DNA from: Variovorax sp. PAMC28562
Lineage (GTDB): Bacteria > Pseudomonadota > Gammaproteobacteria > Burkholderiales > Burkholderiaceae_C
Assembly (NCBI RefSeq): GCF_014303735.1
Contig: NZ_CP060296.1
Location: 755,501-819,500 of the forward strand
Direction of reading: 5' to 3'
Length of the DNA stretch: 64,000 nucleotides
Each line of letters begins with the position of its first letter. Position 1 is the first letter of the stretch. The notes beneath the pieces were generated by a model. That model was not told the DNA's origin. It saw only the letters and a program-made list of their open reading frames with translations, and ran no database searches. Position numbers and translations under genes: made by a program. This document shows positions 8,621 through 16,809 of the stretch, in pieces.

Positions 8621-8647
8621 ATTTCGGCACCCTTTGGAGAAACTTGA
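8621..8647 (-). promoter_or_regulatory. Sigma-28 (FliA) promoter of flgM
   Basis: Read on the - strand, TCAAGTTT (8647-8640) is followed after exactly 11 bases by GCCGAAAT (8628-8621). The sigma-28 consensus of enteric bacteria is TAAAGTTT-N11-GCCGATAA, so 7 of 8 and 6 of 8 positions agree with correct spacing. It lies 43 bases before the flgM start, between the flgA stop and flgM. Confidence 0.85.
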
Positions 8648-8666
8648 GGACTTTCTCAGGGCTGAA

Positions 8667-9443
8667 TTACATCGACAGCCGCACCGTGCGCAAATCCTGC
8701 ACGATTCCGGTGGTGATGCGGCCGTTTTCCATTCGCAGCCGCACCATCTGGCCGACAACGCCCGGCGTCATGGCCTGCGCATCGGACGTCACCTCGAAGC
8801 CCGGCCCCGTGGCCACCACCCGCACCTGCGCGCCCGCTGCGAACACCTGGGCCGGCTTGACCATCGACTGCCGCACCGGCTGCCCGGCCAGCAACGAATG
8901 CGCTGCGGTCTGCCCAACCCACAAGGCCGGATCGGCCACGACAGGCGACGGCTCGGCGGCCCAGTCGGCTTCGGCCTCGACGGCGCTGGAGGCTGTCAGC
9001 AATGTGCCGGCGACCACGTTGTCGCGCAACACCCAGGCCGGGCCGAAGGCCTTGATGGTCACGGGCAGGAACACGTTCCAGCGACCGCCCCCATCGGTGC
9101 AGCGCAGGCCCAGCCGCGTGCGACCCCACAAGCGCAGGCCGACCGGGATGTAGGGCTCGACGTGAGTGCACGGCGCCAGCCGCAGCCGGCTGTCGAGTGC
9201 GCCAACGCTCACTTCCATGCGAAGCGGCGAGGCGGATGCAGCCTGCGATCTTGCGACGGCGTCGTCCAGCCACTGCTGCGTGGCGGCGACGAACTCCGGC
9301 GCGACCTCGGCACCTTGCGACGGTGCCTGCTGGGCCTGGGCAGCACCGCACAAGGCCGCCACATACATAGAGGCACACAGCGCGGTGATGCCGGCGATGC
9401 GGCCCTTGCCAGGACAGCGGCTGCGAAATTGAGGGGATGGCAT
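8667..9443 (-). CDS. flgA: Flagellar P-ring assembly chaperone FlgA
   Basis: About 258 residues with a cleavable signal sequence ending near ALCGAAQAQ, so the protein is periplasmic. The C-terminal half carries the SAF domain of FlgA, with ALWVGQTAAHSLLAGQPVRQ and a final VRLRMENGRITTGIVQD. FlgA helps FlgI assemble into the P ring. The frame is open upstream to 9614, but the ATG at 9443 puts the signal peptide at the start and has AAAGG upstream. The gene is divergent from flgB; the 195-base gap between them should hold class 2 control sites. flgM follows after 88 bases. Confidence 0.93.
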   Translation of the reverse strand: MPSPQFRSRCPGKGRIAGITALCASMYVAALCGAAQAQQAPSQGAEVAPEFVAATQQWLDDAVARSQAASASPLRMEVSVGALDSRLRLAPCTHVEPYIPVGLRLWGRTRLGLRCTDGGGRWNVFLPVTIKAFGPAWVLRDNVVAGTLLTASSAVEAEADWAAEPSPVVADPALWVGQTAAHSLLAGQPVRQSMVKPAQVFAAGAQVRVVATGPGFEVTSDAQAMTPGVVGQMVRLRMENGRITTGIVQDLRTVRLSM

Positions 9444-9554
9444 GAGGCGCCTTTCCGGAAGTCCAAAGAAGAAGCTGCAGCAACAGTGCCGCGACTGAAA
9501 TATAGGCAGCGCCGCGCCGCACAAAGCGCCGAACAGGCCGCGAATCCCCCCTTT

Positions 9555-9590
9555 ACTCCGTGCTTCCCGGAGTGGCCGCGTTTTCATAAT
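9555..9590 (+). promoter_or_regulatory. flgB: Possible class 2 flagellar promoter region for flgB
   Basis: In the flgA/flgB gap an inverted repeat ACTCCG-N7-CGGAGT (9555-9573) lies upstream of CATAAT (9585-9590), a fair -10 box. The -35 region is poor, as expected for a promoter that needs FlhD4C2. This is a suggestion: the repeat is not a recognised FlhDC consensus, and no binding site was proven. Confidence 0.35.
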
Positions 9591-9638
9591 TTCCACACGG
9601 CCCGAAATGGCCACCCACTCCTATCCGAGGCCCTTCCG

Positions 9639-10091
9639 ATGCTGGACAACTTGACGAACTCACTGGACTTCCATGCGAAGGCCCTGGTGCTGCGCGCCGA
9701 TCGCCAGCGCGTGATCGCCAGCAACATCGCCAACGCCGACACGCCCGGCTACGCGGCACGCGACTTCGACTTTGCAGATGCACTGAAGAGTGCGACGGGT
9801 AGTGCAAGCAGCGGCTCGCCCCTGCGCATGGCGACCAGCGCCGGCACCATCGACAGCGGCCGCAGCAACGCACGCCACATCCCGCTCACCGGCGGCAGCG
9901 ACGCCGGCATCGGTGACAGCGACAACGCGGCGGGCTACGTGGTGCAGACCCAGCCGACCGCCGACGGCAACAGCGTCGACCTCGACCGCGAGCGCGCCGC
10001 CTTTGCCGACAACGCAGTGCGCTACGAAGCCACGCTGCGCTTCATCAACGGCCAGAGCAAGACTTTGATGTCTGCCATCCAGGGGCAATAA
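9639..10091 (+). CDS. flgB: Flagellar proximal rod protein FlgB
   Basis: A 150-residue rod protein. It begins MLDNLTNSLDFHAKALVLRA and has the axial-protein signature ASNIANADTPGYAARDFDF (flagella basal body rod motif), then a low-complexity centre and a helical C-terminus. The frame is open far upstream to 8634, but those residues look random; the ATG at 9639 gives the family N-terminus. It is the first gene of the flgB-L operon, and flgC starts three bases after its stop. Confidence 0.96.
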   Translation: MLDNLTNSLDFHAKALVLRADRQRVIASNIANADTPGYAARDFDFADALKSATGSASSGSPLRMATSAGTIDSGRSNARHIPLTGGSDAGIGDSDNAAGYVVQTQPTADGNSVDLDRERAAFADNAVRYEATLRFINGQSKTLMSAIQGQ

Positions 10092-10094
10092 ACC

Positions 10095-10499
10095 ATGTCG
10101 ATGTTCTCGATCCTCGGCATTGCCGGCAGCGCGGTCAGCGCGCAGTCGCAACGCCTCAACGTGGTGGCCAGCAACCTGGCCAACGTCGACGCCGTGGCCG
10201 GCCCCGATGGCCAGGCCTACAAGGCGCGCCAGGTCGTGTTCCAGACCGTGCCGTACGGCAGCGCCGCCGATGCCGGCGTGCGCGTCGACTCGATCTCGGA
10301 GAACCAGACGCCCGGCCGCAAGGTGCACGAACCCGCCAGTCCGGCCGCCAATGCCGAAGGCTACGTGACGCACTCCAACGTGAACCCGGTGGAAGAGATG
10401 GTCAACATGATTTCGGCCTCGCGCTCCTACCAGAACAACATCGAAATCATGAACACCGCCAAGAGCCTGATGCTGAAGACGCTTCAACTCGGCCAGTAA
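10095..10499 (+). CDS. flgC: Flagellar proximal rod protein FlgC
   Basis: A 134-residue rod protein with the axial-protein N-terminus (SAVSAQSQRLNVVASNLANVD) and the C-terminal stretch SNVNPVEEMVNMISASRSYQ, which packs with the N-terminus into the rod's coiled-coil core. Length is as in FlgC of other bacteria. Co-translated with flgB; flgD follows after 16 bases with AAGGA in front. Confidence 0.97.
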   Translation: MSMFSILGIAGSAVSAQSQRLNVVASNLANVDAVAGPDGQAYKARQVVFQTVPYGSAADAGVRVDSISENQTPGRKVHEPASPAANAEGYVTHSNVNPVEEMVNMISASRSYQNNIEIMNTAKSLMLKTLQLGQ

Positions 10500-10515
10500 G
10501 AAAAGGACCCCGTCA

Positions 10516-11196
10516 ATGACCGCCACCAGCGCCACTTCCGCCATTGCCAGTTCGACGTCGAGCTACAACATCAGCTCGAGTGCCGACAAGGCCGCGAGCA
10601 CCGGCACGAGCACCAGCTCCGCGGACATCCAGGACCGTTTCCTGAAGCTGCTGGTCGCCCAGCTCAGCAACCAGGATCCGATGAACCCGATGGACAACGC
10701 GCAGATGACTACGCAGATGGCGCAGATCAACACCGTCACCGGCATCGAGTCGCTCAACACCACGATGAAGGCGATGGCCGCGCAGATGGCGTCGCAGCAA
10801 ATGCTGCAGTCCGGCGACATGGTCGGGCGCAGCGTGCTGACCGAAGGCAACCAGATCGCCATCGACGGCACCACGGCCGTCGGCGCGGTCGAGCTCGCCA
10901 CCGGTGCGACCGACGTCAAGGTGCAAGTGATGACCGCCGGCGGCCAGATCGTCGACACCGTCTCGCTCGGCAAGCTCGACGCCGGCCAGCACGGCTTCAG
11001 CCTCGACGCGTCGAAGTACCCGGCCGGTGCGGCGCTGCAGTTCAAGGTCACTGCCACCAACGGCAGCGACGCGGTGCAGTCCACGGCACTGATGCGCGAC
11101 AAGGTCGTGGCCGTCGGCAGCGATGCCGCCGGGCTCACGCTCACGCTGCTGTCTGCCGGCGTCACGCCGTACGCCAAGGTCCATACGGTTCTCTGA
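10516..11196 (+). CDS. flgD: Hook assembly scaffold protein FlgD
   Basis: A 226-residue protein. After a Ser/Thr-rich start of about 35 residues comes the conserved FlgD motif DRFLKLLVAQLSNQDPMNPM and MAQINTVTGIESLN. The rest forms the tudor-like and Fn3-like part, with a final PYAKVHTVL. FlgD caps the growing hook and is discarded when the hook is complete. It sits between flgC and flgE as in most flg operons. Confidence 0.96.
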   Translation: MTATSATSAIASSTSSYNISSSADKAASTGTSTSSADIQDRFLKLLVAQLSNQDPMNPMDNAQMTTQMAQINTVTGIESLNTTMKAMAAQMASQQMLQSGDMVGRSVLTEGNQIAIDGTTAVGAVELATGATDVKVQVMTAGGQIVDTVSLGKLDAGQHGFSLDASKYPAGAALQFKVTATNGSDAVQSTALMRDKVVAVGSDAAGLTLTLLSAGVTPYAKVHTVL

Positions 11197-11213
11197 TTCG
11201 CCCTCTTCCTTCC

Positions 11214-11218
11214 AGGAG
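11214..11218 (+). promoter_or_regulatory. flgE: Ribosome binding site deciding the flgE start
   Basis: AGGAG lies six bases before the ATG at 11225. The reading frame is open upstream into flgD (to 11123), so this site fixes the true start, which also gives the family N-terminus MSFQQALSGL. Confidence 0.8.
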
Positions 11219-11224
11219 CACTCC

Positions 11225-12442
11225 ATGAGTTTTCAACAAGCACTTTCTGGCCTGAACGCCGCCAGCCGAAGCCTCGACGTGATCGGCCACAACATCGCCA
11301 ACGCGGGCACCACCGGCATGAAGTCGTCGCGCGCCGAGTTCGCGGAAATCTATGCCAGCTCGGCCGGCGCACTGGGCGGCACCAACGTCGGCCTCGGCGT
11401 CGAAGTGGGCGCAGTGGCGCAACAATTCTCGCAAGGCACGCTGTCGATCACCGGCAACGACCTGGACGTCGCCATCAACGGCAAGGGCTTCTTCCAGGTG
11501 AAAGCGTCCGACGGTTCGACCGCCTACACGCGCGCCGGCAACTTCAAGCTCGACAAGGACGGCGACATCATCACCAACAGCGGTGCCACGGTGATGGGCT
11601 ACCCGACCGATGCCAAAGGCGTGCGCCTGAGCTTCGACGCGCAGCCGCTCAAGCTGCCCACCGGCACGCCCATTCCGGCCAAGCAAACCACCAAGATGGC
11701 CGCGGAAATCACGCTGAACGCGGCCGCGCCCATCGCCGCCACCGCAACGCCTCCGACACCGATCCAGACCTACGGCACCTCGCTCACCGCGTTCGACGCG
11801 CAGGGCCTCGAAGTGCCGGTCGGCCTGTACTTCACCAAGATGGCCAACAACAGCTGGCAGGTGCACACGAGCGTCAACGGCAGCGACCCGAACACATCGA
11901 CGCCCTTCACCGTCAACTTCAACGCCGACGGCAGTCTGAATACCGCGACCTCGCCGGTGCCCAGCCTGACGTTGGCCTCGCCGAACGATCCTGCGCAAAC
12001 CTTCCCGATCACCCTCGACCTGAGCAAGATGACGCAAGTGAACTCGGCCTTCGCCGTGGCAGATCTTGCCCAGGACGGCTACACCTCGGGCGCGCTCACC
12101 GGCATCAAGATCGAAGACAGCGGCATCCTGACCGCCACCTACTCCAACGGCCAGACGCAGTCGGCCGGCCAGGTCGCGCTGGTGAACTTCCGCAACGTGC
12201 AGGGCCTGTCGCCCACCGGCTCGGGCTACTGGATCGAGACCGCCGCATCGGGCCAGCCGGTGCACGGCGCGCCGGGCGAAGGCACCTTCGGCCAGCTGCG
12301 CTCGGGCGCGCTCGAAGAATCGAACGTCGACCTGACGGCCGAGCTGGTCAACATGATGACCACGCAGCGCGCCTACCAGGCCAACGCGCAAACCATCAAG
12401 ACGCAAGACCAGGTCATGTCGACCCTGGTGAACCTGCGCTGA
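11225..12442 (+). CDS. flgE: Flagellar hook protein FlgE
   Basis: A 405-residue hook subunit. N-terminal axial motif SFQQALSGLNAASRSLDVIG and HNIANAGTTGMKSSRAEF, then DLDVAINGKGFFQV and TRAGNFKLDKDGDI. The middle (about residues 140-290) is the variable surface domain. The C-terminus has LEESNVDLTAELVNMMTTQR and QRAYQANAQTIKTQDQ, the other half of the coiled-coil core. Polymers of FlgE form the hook that joins rod and filament. The gene follows flgD after 28 bases. Confidence 0.97.
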   Translation: MSFQQALSGLNAASRSLDVIGHNIANAGTTGMKSSRAEFAEIYASSAGALGGTNVGLGVEVGAVAQQFSQGTLSITGNDLDVAINGKGFFQVKASDGSTAYTRAGNFKLDKDGDIITNSGATVMGYPTDAKGVRLSFDAQPLKLPTGTPIPAKQTTKMAAEITLNAAAPIAATATPPTPIQTYGTSLTAFDAQGLEVPVGLYFTKMANNSWQVHTSVNGSDPNTSTPFTVNFNADGSLNTATSPVPSLTLASPNDPAQTFPITLDLSKMTQVNSAFAVADLAQDGYTSGALTGIKIEDSGILTATYSNGQTQSAGQVALVNFRNVQGLSPTGSGYWIETAASGQPVHGAPGEGTFGQLRSGALEESNVDLTAELVNMMTTQRAYQANAQTIKTQDQVMSTLVNLR

Positions 12443-12485
12443 TCGATCCGTTCGCCAAGACCTCCCAGCACACGCACGGCACGCC

Positions 12486-13223
12486 ATGGACCATCTGATC
12501 TATACCGCGATGAGCGGCGCCAACGCGGCCGCCCAACGCCAGGCCGTGCTCGCGAACAACCTCGCGAACGCATCGACGCAAGGCTTCCGTGCCGAGCTGT
12601 CGACCTTTCGTGCGGTGCCGGTGCGAGGCGACGGCGCCACCACCCGGGTGTTCGCACTCGAAGCCACTTCGGGCCACGACAGTTCGCCCGGCGCCGTGCA
12701 GCGCACCGGGCGCAGCCTCGACGTGCAAGCGCAAGGCAACGCATGGTTCGCAGTGCAAGGGCTCGACGGCACCGAAGCCTACAGCCGCTCCGGCGCGCTG
12801 CAGGTGTCGCCGACCGGCACGCTGGTCAACAGCTCTGGCCTGGTCATCTTGTCGGACGGCGGTTCGCCGATCGACGTGCCGCCGGGTGGCGATATCAGCA
12901 TCGGCAACGACGGCACCGTGACCTCGAAAACCGGTAGCCAGCCAGTGTCGACACTGGGCCGCCTGAAGCTCGCCACGCCGACGCAGGAAGACCCGTTGAA
13001 GCGCAGCGAGGACGGCCTGTTTCGCACCGCATCGCAAGAGCCGGTGCCGAGCGACAACACGGCGCGCCTGGAAACCGGCGCGCTCGAAGGTTCGAACGTG
13101 AACGCGATCGAAACCATGGTCGGCATGATCGCCGCCGCCCGCCAGTTCGACGCCCAGATGCGCCTGCTGACCACCGCCGAAGCGTCCGACAAATCGGCCG
13201 CCCAATTGCTCGCCGTGGGCTGA
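12486..13223 (+). CDS. flgF: Flagellar proximal rod protein FlgF
   Basis: A 245-residue axial protein beginning [20 protein letters not shown] and containing [20 protein letters not shown] central section has [14 protein letters not shown], and the end has [25 protein letters not shown] (quoted in part as the FlgE/F/G C-terminal motif). Length matches FlgF. It lies in fixed order between flgE and flgG and forms part of the rod. Confidence 0.96.
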   Translation: MDHLIYTAMSGANAAAQRQAVLANNLANASTQGFRAELSTFRAVPVRGDGATTRVFALEATSGHDSSPGAVQRTGRSLDVQAQGNAWFAVQGLDGTEAYSRSGALQVSPTGTLVNSSGLVILSDGGSPIDVPPGGDISIGNDGTVTSKTGSQPVSTLGRLKLATPTQEDPLKRSEDGLFRTASQEPVPSDNTARLETGALEGSNVNAIETMVGMIAAARQFDAQMRLLTTAEASDKSAAQLLAVG

Positions 13224-13239
13224 TGCCCGAAAGAACACC

Positions 13240-14022
13240 ATGATCAACTCGCTCTGGATCTCGAAGACCGGCATGGAAGCGCAGCAGACGCAGCTCGACG
13301 TCATCTCGCACAACCTGGCCAACGTCTCGACCACCGGCTTCAAGCGCGCCAGCGCCGTGTTCGAAGACCTGATGTACCAGAACCTGCGGCAGGTCGGCGC
13401 CAACAGCACCGAGCAATCGCAGCTGCCGACCGGCCTGCAGCTCGGCCTGGGTGTGCGCACAGTCGCCACCAGCCGCTCGTTCACGCAGGGCAGCATGCAG
13501 CAGACCAACAACCAGCTCGACCTCGCCATCAAGGGGAATGGTTTCTTCCAGGTGACGCAGCCCGACGGCACCATGGGCTACACGCGCGACGGTTCCTTTC
13601 AGGTCGACGCGCAGGGCCGCCTCGTGACGGCGGCGGGACTGCCGGTGGCCAACGGCATCACGGTGCCGGCGGGCGCAACCAACGTGAGCATCGCGACCGA
13701 CGGCGCCGTGTCGGCCACGCTGTCGGGCCAGGCCGCGCCGCAGACCATCGGCACGCTGGCCATCGCCAACTTCGTGAACCCGGCCGGACTTGAACCGCGC
13801 GGAGAGAACCTCTATGCCGAGACCGCTGCGTCGGGCCAGCCGCAAGGCGGCACTGCCGGCACCAACGGCCTGGGCACCGTGATGCAGGGCTTTCTGGAAA
13901 CCTCGAACGTGAACGTGGTGCAGGAACTGGTCTCGATGATCCAGACGCAGCGCGCTTATGAGATGAACTCGAAGGCGATCCAGACCAGCGACCAGATGCT
14001 GCAGAAGCTCGCGCAGCTCTGA
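13240..14022 (+). CDS. flgG: Flagellar distal rod protein FlgG
   Basis: A 260-residue protein, the standard FlgG length. It begins [20 protein letters not shown], has [20 protein letters not shown], the FlgG-specific insert with [13 protein letters not shown], then [20 protein letters not shown], and ends with [20 protein letters not shown]. It builds the straight distal rod that crosses the periplasm and passes through the P and L rings, whose genes follow. Confidence 0.98.
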   Translation: MINSLWISKTGMEAQQTQLDVISHNLANVSTTGFKRASAVFEDLMYQNLRQVGANSTEQSQLPTGLQLGLGVRTVATSRSFTQGSMQQTNNQLDLAIKGNGFFQVTQPDGTMGYTRDGSFQVDAQGRLVTAAGLPVANGITVPAGATNVSIATDGAVSATLSGQAAPQTIGTLAIANFVNPAGLEPRGENLYAETAASGQPQGGTAGTNGLGTVMQGFLETSNVNVVQELVSMIQTQRAYEMNSKAIQTSDQMLQKLAQL

Positions 14023-14039
14023 TCACTTCGAGCCCGGTC

Positions 14040-14735
14040 ATGAAACGTCTCGCCTCCCTCGCCCTGATCGTGTCGATGCTCTCGCTGTCGTCGGCGCTCG
14101 TGACCGGCTGCACCACGCTCGCCAATACGCCACAGGTCGACATGCCGAGCACGGCACCGCCTGCCGTGCCGGCACCCGTCGCCGCACCGCGCAATGCGAC
14201 GGGCAGCCTGTTCCACACCAGCAGCTATCGCCCGCTGTTCGAGGACCGCCGCGCGCGGCTGGTCGGCGACACGGTGACCATCGCCATCGTCGAGAACGTG
14301 ACCGCGAGCCAGAAGTCCACTTCGTCGATCGACAAGAAAGACGGCATCGACGCCAGCATCAGCGCGATGCCCTTCTTCAAGAGCAACTCGTTCAGCCGCG
14401 CCAGCGCGACGGCCGATTCGGCCTACAACTTCGCAGGCAAGGGCGGCACCGAAAGCGCCAACACTTTCCAGGGCTCGATCACCGCGACGGTGGTCGACCT
14501 GTTGCCCAACGGCCACCTCGTCGTCACAGGCGAGAAGCAGATCGGGGTGAACCAGAACGTCGACGTCCTGCGCTTTTCCGGAACCATCGATCCGCGCTCC
14601 ATCCAGGCCGGCAGCGTGGTGAGCTCGGCACAAGTGGCCAACGTGCGCATCGAGTCGCGCGGCCGTGGTGCGCAGCAGGAAGCGCAAGTCATGCCCTGGC
14701 TCAACCGCTTTTTCATGAGCGTCTTGCCTTTCTGA
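14040..14735 (+). CDS. flgH: Flagellar L-ring lipoprotein FlgH
   Basis: A 231-residue outer-membrane lipoprotein. The signal sequence ends at a lipobox (VTGC) with Cys24 as the lipidation site. The mature part has LFEDRRARLVGDTVTIAIVE and NVTASQKSTS, then SFQGSITATVVDLLPNGHLVV-type strands (family signature VDLLPNGHLVVTGEKQIGVN) and ends WLNRFFMSVLPF. It forms the L ring, the rod's bushing in the outer membrane. flgI follows after seven bases. Confidence 0.97.
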   Translation: MKRLASLALIVSMLSLSSALVTGCTTLANTPQVDMPSTAPPAVPAPVAAPRNATGSLFHTSSYRPLFEDRRARLVGDTVTIAIVENVTASQKSTSSIDKKDGIDASISAMPFFKSNSFSRASATADSAYNFAGKGGTESANTFQGSITATVVDLLPNGHLVVTGEKQIGVNQNVDVLRFSGTIDPRSIQAGSVVSSAQVANVRIESRGRGAQQEAQVMPWLNRFFMSVLPF

Positions 14736-14742
14736 GCATTCG

Positions 14743-15870
14743 ATGAAGAACACCCCCATTCGCCTTTCCGCTCGTCTCGCCGGCCTGCTCATGTTGAGCA
14801 TGGCGCTGCTCGCGCCCGCCCACGCCATCCGCATCAAGGAAGTGGCCGCCGTGCAAGGCGTGCGCTCCAATCAATTGACGGGCTACGGCCTGGTCGTCGG
14901 TCTCGACGGCACGGGCGACCAGACCACGCAGATGCCTTACACCACGCAGAGCGTGGCCAACTACCTGCAGCAGCTGGGAGTGACCTTGCCGGCCGCGACC
15001 GCATCGCAGCTGCAACTGAAGAACGTCGCGGCCGTCATCGTGACGACGACGCTGCCGGCCTTCGCGCAGCCGGGCCAAATGCTCGACGTCAACGTCTCGT
15101 CGATGGGCAACTCCAAGTCGCTGAAGGGCGGCACGCTGATCGCCACGCCGCTGCGCGGTGCCGACGGCCAGATCTATGCGCTGGCGCAGGGCAACCTGAT
15201 CATCGGTGGCGCAGGTGCCTCGGCCGCCGGCAGCAAGGTGCAGATCAACCACCTGAGCGCCGGTCGCGTGCCGAACGGCGCGCAGGTCGAGCGCTCGGTA
15301 CCGACCTCGCTGAACGACGGTGACAGCGTGAGTCTGGACCTGAACTCGGCCGACTTCGAAACCGCACGCCGCGTGGCAGCCGTCGTCAACCTGAAGCTCG
15401 GCAGCGGCCTGGCTCGCGCGCTCGACGGCCGCACGGTGCAGGTGCAGGCACCGGTCGATGCCAACGCCCGGGTCAGCTTCATTGCGCAACTCGAAGAGCT
15501 CACGCTGGAGATTCCGATTCCGGCGGCGCGTGTGGTCATCAACGCGCGAACCGGCTCGGTGGTGCTGAATCAGGCCGTCACGCTGGGCCCCTGCGCCGTG
15601 GCGCACGGCAACCTGTCGATCACGATCAGCTCGCAACCGATCATCAGCCAGCCGCAGCCGTTCTCCAACGGCAAGACGGTGGTGGCCGAGCAGGCCAGCA
15701 TCCAGATCAAGCAGGAGCCCGGGATCCTCATTCAGCTTCCGAACTCGCCACTGCTGTCGGACGTGGTGCGTGCGCTCAACGCGCTCGGTGCCACGCCGCA
15801 AGACCTGCTGGCGATCCTGCAAGCCATCAAGGCCTCGGGCGCGCTCAACGCGGAACTCGAGGTCATCTGA
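14743..15870 (+). CDS. flgI: Flagellar P-ring protein FlgI
   Basis: A 375-residue periplasmic protein with a signal sequence ending near LLAPAHA. The mature start has RIKEVAAVQGVRSNQLTGYG and LVVGLDGTGDQTTQMPYT, both hallmark FlgI stretches, and the end has LLSDVVRALNALGATPQDLL. It assembles the P ring in the peptidoglycan layer with the help of FlgA. An 84-base intergenic repeat separates it from flgJ. Confidence 0.98.
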   Translation: MKNTPIRLSARLAGLLMLSMALLAPAHAIRIKEVAAVQGVRSNQLTGYGLVVGLDGTGDQTTQMPYTTQSVANYLQQLGVTLPAATASQLQLKNVAAVIVTTTLPAFAQPGQMLDVNVSSMGNSKSLKGGTLIATPLRGADGQIYALAQGNLIIGGAGASAAGSKVQINHLSAGRVPNGAQVERSVPTSLNDGDSVSLDLNSADFETARRVAAVVNLKLGSGLARALDGRTVQVQAPVDANARVSFIAQLEELTLEIPIPAARVVINARTGSVVLNQAVTLGPCAVAHGNLSITISSQPIISQPQPFSNGKTVVAEQASIQIKQEPGILIQLPNSPLLSDVVRALNALGATPQDLLAILQAIKASGALNAELEVI

Positions 15871-15872
15871 AG

Positions 15873-15956
15873 ATGAAGCCCCCACGCTCATCGCTTCGCG
15901 TATCGCGGCCCCCCGAGGGGGAGCGTCAGTGCCTTCGGGCGGCCGGGCGGCACTGA
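15873..15956 (+). repeat. Short intergenic palindromic repeat, Comamonadaceae-like
   Basis: The gap between flgI and flgJ begins AAGCCCCCACGCTC, contains the inverted pair CCCCC-GA-GGGGG (about 15910-15921), and ends with a perfect 8-base inverted repeat TCAGTGCC (15926-15933) and GGCACTGA (15949-15956). Its last bases run straight into the flgJ start at 15958. The wording is like a dispersed intergenic repeat I remember from Comamonadaceae genomes; only one full copy is visible here. A possible remnant of the first bases (ATGAAACACACCCCCACG) is at 19914-19931 after flgL. Confidence 0.6.
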
Positions 15957-15957
15957 C

Positions 15958-16809
15958 ATGGCCGCGCCGTCATCCATTCCCACCCTGAGCAGCGGCGGAC
16001 TCGCGGCCGACGCGCGTTCGCTCGACACGCTCAAGCTGGTCGCGGGCAGCAACGATCCCAAGGCCGTCAAGGAAGCCGCCAAGCAGTTCGAATCGCTCTT
16101 CATGCGCGAGCTCATCAAGAGCATGCGCGAGGCCACGATGAAATCAGGACTGATGGACAGCGACGGCGAAAAGCTCGGCACCGATTTGCTCGACCAGCAG
16201 TTCGCAGTGCAGCTCTCCGGCATGCCCGGCGGCCTGACCGAAGCCATCACGCGGCAGCTCACGCAGCAGATGACCGGCAATGCGCGCAGCGCCACGCCGA
16301 CGGTGTCGCTCGGCGGCACCGCGACCAACCCGAGCGCGACGCAAAGCGGCTTTGTGTCGCAGCACACCGAAGCCGCCGAGCGCGTGGCCCAGGCCACCGG
16401 TATTCCGTCGGCTTTCATGATCGGCCAGGCCGGCCACGAAACTGGCTGGGGCAAGAGCGAGATCCGCAACGCCGACGGCAGCAATGCCTTCAACCTGTTC
16501 GGCATCAAGGCCACGGGCAGCTGGACCGGCAAGGTGGCCGAGATCACGACCACCGAATACGTCGACGGCGAAGCGAAGAAGGTCACGGCCAAGTTCCGCG
16601 CCTACGGCTCGTACGAAGAGTCGTTCCGCGACTACGCCAAGCTCATCGGCGAGAGCCCGCGCTATGCGCAGGCCCGCGCGCAGACCGGCTCGGCCACCGC
16701 CTACGCCACTGAATTACAACGCGCCGGCTACGCCACCGATCCGGCCTACGCGGCCAAGCTGAGCCGCGCCATCAACACCAGCTTGCAGCTGCAAAGGTCT
16801 CAAGCATGA
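15958..16809 (+). CDS. flgJ: Peptidoglycan hydrolase FlgJ
   Basis: A 283-residue two-domain protein. Residues up to about 110 are the rod-binding domain (AAKQFESLFMRELIKSMREA, then DQQFAVQLSGMPGGLTEAI). Residues from about 135 are a glycoside hydrolase family 73 domain with IGQAGHETGWGKSEIRNADG, placing the catalytic glutamate at residue 161. The protein caps the rod and opens the wall for it. Both domains are intact, whereas some bacteria have only the first. The start at 15958 abuts a palindromic repeat and has no clear ribosome binding site. The stop overlaps the flgK start by four bases. Confidence 0.95.
   Translation: MAAPSSIPTLSSGGLAADARSLDTLKLVAGSNDPKAVKEAAKQFESLFMRELIKSMREATMKSGLMDSDGEKLGTDLLDQQFAVQLSGMPGGLTEAITRQLTQQMTGNARSATPTVSLGGTATNPSATQSGFVSQHTEAAERVAQATGIPSAFMIGQAGHETGWGKSEIRNADGSNAFNLFGIKATGSWTGKVAEITTTEYVDGEAKKVTAKFRAYGSYEESFRDYAKLIGESPRYAQARAQTGSATAYATELQRAGYATDPAYAAKLSRAINTSLQLQRSQA

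Noticed and set aside
8634..9638. A long in-frame extension before flgB
   Set aside because: The extra residues lie antisense to flgA and show no conservation; the ATG at 9639 gives the normal FlgB N-terminus.
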